A stretch of 38,344 nucleotides of DNA. Origin: Ichthyophthirius multifiliis. Taxonomy: Eukaryota > Ciliophora > Oligohymenophorea > Hymenostomatida. Where the stretch lies: contig NW_004086085.1 of assembly GCF_000220395.1 (NCBI RefSeq), positions 1 through 38,344 of the forward strand, read 5' to 3'. The notes under the pieces were generated by a model, which saw nothing but the letters and a program-made list of their open reading frames with translations, had not been told where the DNA came from and made no database searches. The position numbers and the translations under genes were made by a program. Numbering within the stretch: the first letter of the stretch is position 1; every line of letters starts with the position of its first letter. Below are positions 36,098 through 38,344 of the stretch, one piece after another.

Positions 36098-37927
36098 TAT
36101 ATATATAGGCAATTATAACTTTTAATAGTAAAGAAAATATAAAATAATTTAGTGACTTAGTATAAAATTAATTAATGATTGATTATTCAATAATTGAAAT
36201 AGAAAAAATAAATGAGAATAAAACTGTAAAAATAAAAAACTTGTAACCTATAACAGATGAGAAAAGTATAATAAAAGTTCTTAAAAAAAATAATCTATTA
36301 GGATATTCTAATATTGAAGTAGAACGATTTCCTGATGTAGATAGAGATTTTCTTAAATAAGTTTTAATTGATAAATTAGATTTAGTTTATAAACAAGGAG
36401 CTAATCATGATATTTAATATATTAAAAAAAAAATAAAGGGTTTATTTAAGCTAAAGTTAATTTCCAAAAACACAATATATATTAAATGAATAAATATGTT
36501 GAACAATTACATAGAAAAAAAGATATTTTGGGCTTATAAAAAGTAGAAATAAGGCTTTACTTTATTCATTTTTTTAATTATAATTTAAAATTGTAAAAAA
36601 TTATTGATTTACTTTTAACAAGTAATTAGAAATTGAGTAAGTGGTTGTAATAAAAAATAATTAAAATTAAAAAATAATTAGTTAGATTTACACCTTCTAC
36701 TTAATAAATTTAAATTTAATTAAAATCTAGTATTAATAAAATATTTAATGATGCCGTAAAGATTATTAATAATTTATTTTAACCAAAACTTTTTGATTTT
36801 AGAAAATAAAATTAAGTAATTTTTTATTTTATTTATAAAAAATTATTAATTAAAAAAAAACATAAAAGACGCATATTGTATCATTATTTGAATAACCTTA
36901 AAAAGTTGATTATTCTTTAATTTTTTCAGAAATAGGAAAGAAAAAATTAGAAGAATTAGAAAATAAATACTCTGTAATATTTAGTTTAAATTTAATAAAA
37001 GAAGAATTATAAATATATAGTTCTGATGAAATATACTAATTAGTAAATAAAGAAATAGAAATATTTTTAAGATAATCTATTTGTGTAAAAATACCTATAG
37101 CAGGAAAAAATCTTCGAAATTTATTTCAAAATGGGACAAAAGGACTTGAATTATTTTCCGAAAAATTCAAATTAATGAAAACATAAGTAGATTATATTTC
37201 AAAAGATATATACATATAAGGCTATCCATAAGAAGTTGGAATCGCAAAAAACGCACTAATAGCTTTTTTAGAATAAAATACTCAAAACAAACAACTTTTA
37301 TATACTTATGAGGAATGTCAGATTTGCGCAAATACCATTTGCAATGGATATAGATTAGTAATTTGTGGACATTAGTTCTGTTTTAATTGTCTTGTTTTCA
37401 TTTTCGATTAAAGTTTAGGTGATGTAAATTCCTTCCCGATTAAATGTCCAAGTTGTCAAGAGGATTTATGTATAGAGGATTTACTTTAGATTATAAACGA
37501 AGACGAGCAACGATTATAAAAATTAAAAAGAATGTCCATTAATAATTATGTATAAAATCATTTCACAGAACTTCAATTTTGTCCTAATGAATTGTGTAAA
37601 GCGGTACATTCAACAAAATTATAAAAATATACATGCTATGAGTGTTAGAAAACCTACTGCTCAAAATGTGCAGCGGAATATCATTTCGATATGACATGTA
37701 CCTAGTATTAGGAAACAGAAGCTTAGAATATTTAATATTTAATTAAGGAAGGGGCGAGGAAATGTACTAATTGTGGAGTCTTTATTATTAGAATTGATGG
37801 ATGTTATAGGGTAGAGTGTAAAAGATGTTAAATGCATATTTGTTGGAAAGATAATTGTATGAAATTCTTTAAAGATGCAAATAGTTGTTATGTACATTTA
37901 GATGAAAATCATTAGGGTTATTGGTGA
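33443..37927 (+). CDS. RBR-type E3 ubiquitin ligase with RRM-like and KH-like segments
   Basis: About 1440 residues; introns 36007-36108 and 36816-36868; TGA 37925-37927. RBR ligases take ubiquitin from an E2 onto a RING2 Cys and then onto substrate. RING1 begins EECQICANTICNGYRLVICG, followed by HQFCFNCL and KCPSCQEDL. The IBR has CPNELCKAV, YTCYECQKTYCSKCAAEYH and a closing Cys. RING2 is KCTNCGVFIIRIDGCYRVEC, then KRCQMHICWKDNC and a His pair; the presumed catalytic Cys is in YRVEC. Upstream, at about residue 725, comes EILDIPAGKKSMAKIGKGG (KH-like). Next is an RRM-like block (VFLVEGLPLDVNVQEIKDFF, KAEVLVADSQDASIYVKSF). A second RRM-like start is TVKIKNLQPITDEKSIIKVL. A second KH-like piece is KIPIAGKNLRNLFQNGTKG. 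The N-terminal half is unrecognised. The order recalls plant DEAH11/12-type proteins without the helicase. Two frame breaks, at A-runs 33780-33788 and 36424-36433, each fit one missing A. Confidence 0.82.
36037..36106. repeat. (TA)n microsatellite in an RBR-gene intron
   Basis: A TA dinucleotide run with a few interruptions fills the intron 36007-36108, between a GTATAT donor and an ATATAG acceptor. Confidence 0.85.
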
Positions 37928-38065
37928 TATATGCAATATTTCATATATTTATATATGTTGTTACTGTATTAATTAATTAACATTTTTTTATTTATTTTTT
38001 TGAAATTAATTTTATTATATAAAAATAGTTGCTGATTTTTAAGAAAATAATTAAAATTAAAAAAG
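37928..38065. other. Short spacer after the RBR gene
   Basis: A+T-rich spacer of roughly 140 bp that may include an unrecognised first exon of the next plus-strand gene (an ATG near 37954 leads a hydrophobic frame). Nothing firm can be called. Confidence 0.3.
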
Positions 38066-38344
38066 AGTTTCTTTTGTTAAGTGCCAAAAACTCAAGAAGA
38101 AGAGTTTATTACATAAAGTATATTTTATTCTATACAATAAAAATATAGAATTATTAGAAAATTAATAAAAATAAATAAACTAAGATTATTAATTGGAAAC
38201 TTTTTTTAACATTTTTTTTTAATATTTTTTTAAAAATAATATTTAAATTAAATTATTCTGAAAAAGCTATTTACTGATAATACTCCTAAGACGAGATTAT
38301 AAGAAATTCAAAATAAATTTAACTAAAGAATGAAAGAAGATATT
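38066..38344 (+). CDS. Partial plus-strand coding region cut by the window edge
   Basis: A single frame is open from an AG acceptor-like site at 38064-38065 to the last base. It has two coding-like patches, CQVPKTQEEEFITQSIFYSI near 38075-38134 and LFTDNTPKTRLQEIQNKF near 38267-38320. A T/A-rich middle part (about 38204-38266) could be an intron. There is no start codon before residue 85 of this frame, so an upstream exon is needed. Codons such as ACT, CCT, ACG and AGA at the right end are unlike the A/T filler of the spacers. Family unknown. Confidence 0.35.

Noticed and set aside
1-38344. tRNA or rRNA genes, CRISPR arrays, transposons, virus-like elements, telomeric repeats
   Set aside because: No TPsiC-like box, regular direct-repeat and spacer array, transposase or reverse-transcriptase motif, long terminal repeat or C4A2-type repeat was found by reading both strands.

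Overview
The window looks like macronuclear-type DNA of an oligohymenophorean ciliate. Every long conserved coding stretch contains in-frame TAA and TAG at glutamine positions and ends only at TGA. Base composition is extremely A+T rich. GT-AG introns are frequent and short (26 to about 170 nt). This combination is typical of Ichthyophthirius multifiliis and its Tetrahymena relatives; the species is an inference. Translation with the standard code hides nearly all of the genes. All models below were read by hand in the ciliate code and checked for codon phase across each intron.

Layout, left to right. 1-1398: no assignable gene. 1399-3039 (-): F-BAR membrane-bending protein. 3215-6194 (+): COPII cargo adaptor Sec24, 13 exons, divergent from the F-BAR gene across 175 bp. 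6591-7598 (-): coiled-coil protein. 7916-10090 (-): ciliate-type two-helix transmembrane protein. 11384-16343 (+): TRAPPC8/Trs85, 11 exons. 16344-17909: non-coding, with a hexamer microsatellite and a decayed repeat of about 50 bp. 17910-22808: three minus-strand genes (B-box-like zinc-finger protein, putative mitochondrial protein, alpha/beta hydrolase). 22972-29816 (-): Dopey/DOP1, about 2080 residues. 30970-32783 (+): a gene of unknown function whose frame is broken several times. 33443-37927 (+): a large RBR-type ubiquitin ligase with RRM-like and KH-like segments ahead of the RING module. From about 38066: part of another plus-strand gene cut by the window edge.

Four genes act in membrane traffic: F-BAR (endocytic and cortical membrane), Sec24 (ER export), TRAPPC8 (tethering at the ER-Golgi boundary and in autophagy) and Dopey (Golgi/endosome). 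They sit on both strands and are separated by unrelated genes, so there is no operon; closeness may be chance. The other genes look like ordinary host genes.

No tRNA, rRNA, CRISPR array, transposon, virus-like element or telomeric repeat was recognised. The most unusual points are the domain order of the RBR ligase, a polyglutamine tract written wholly in TAA codons, the decayed 50-bp repeat field, a 26-nt intron in Sec24, and a set of frame breaks at poly-A runs between 31 and 36.5 kb that may be homopolymer sequencing errors.
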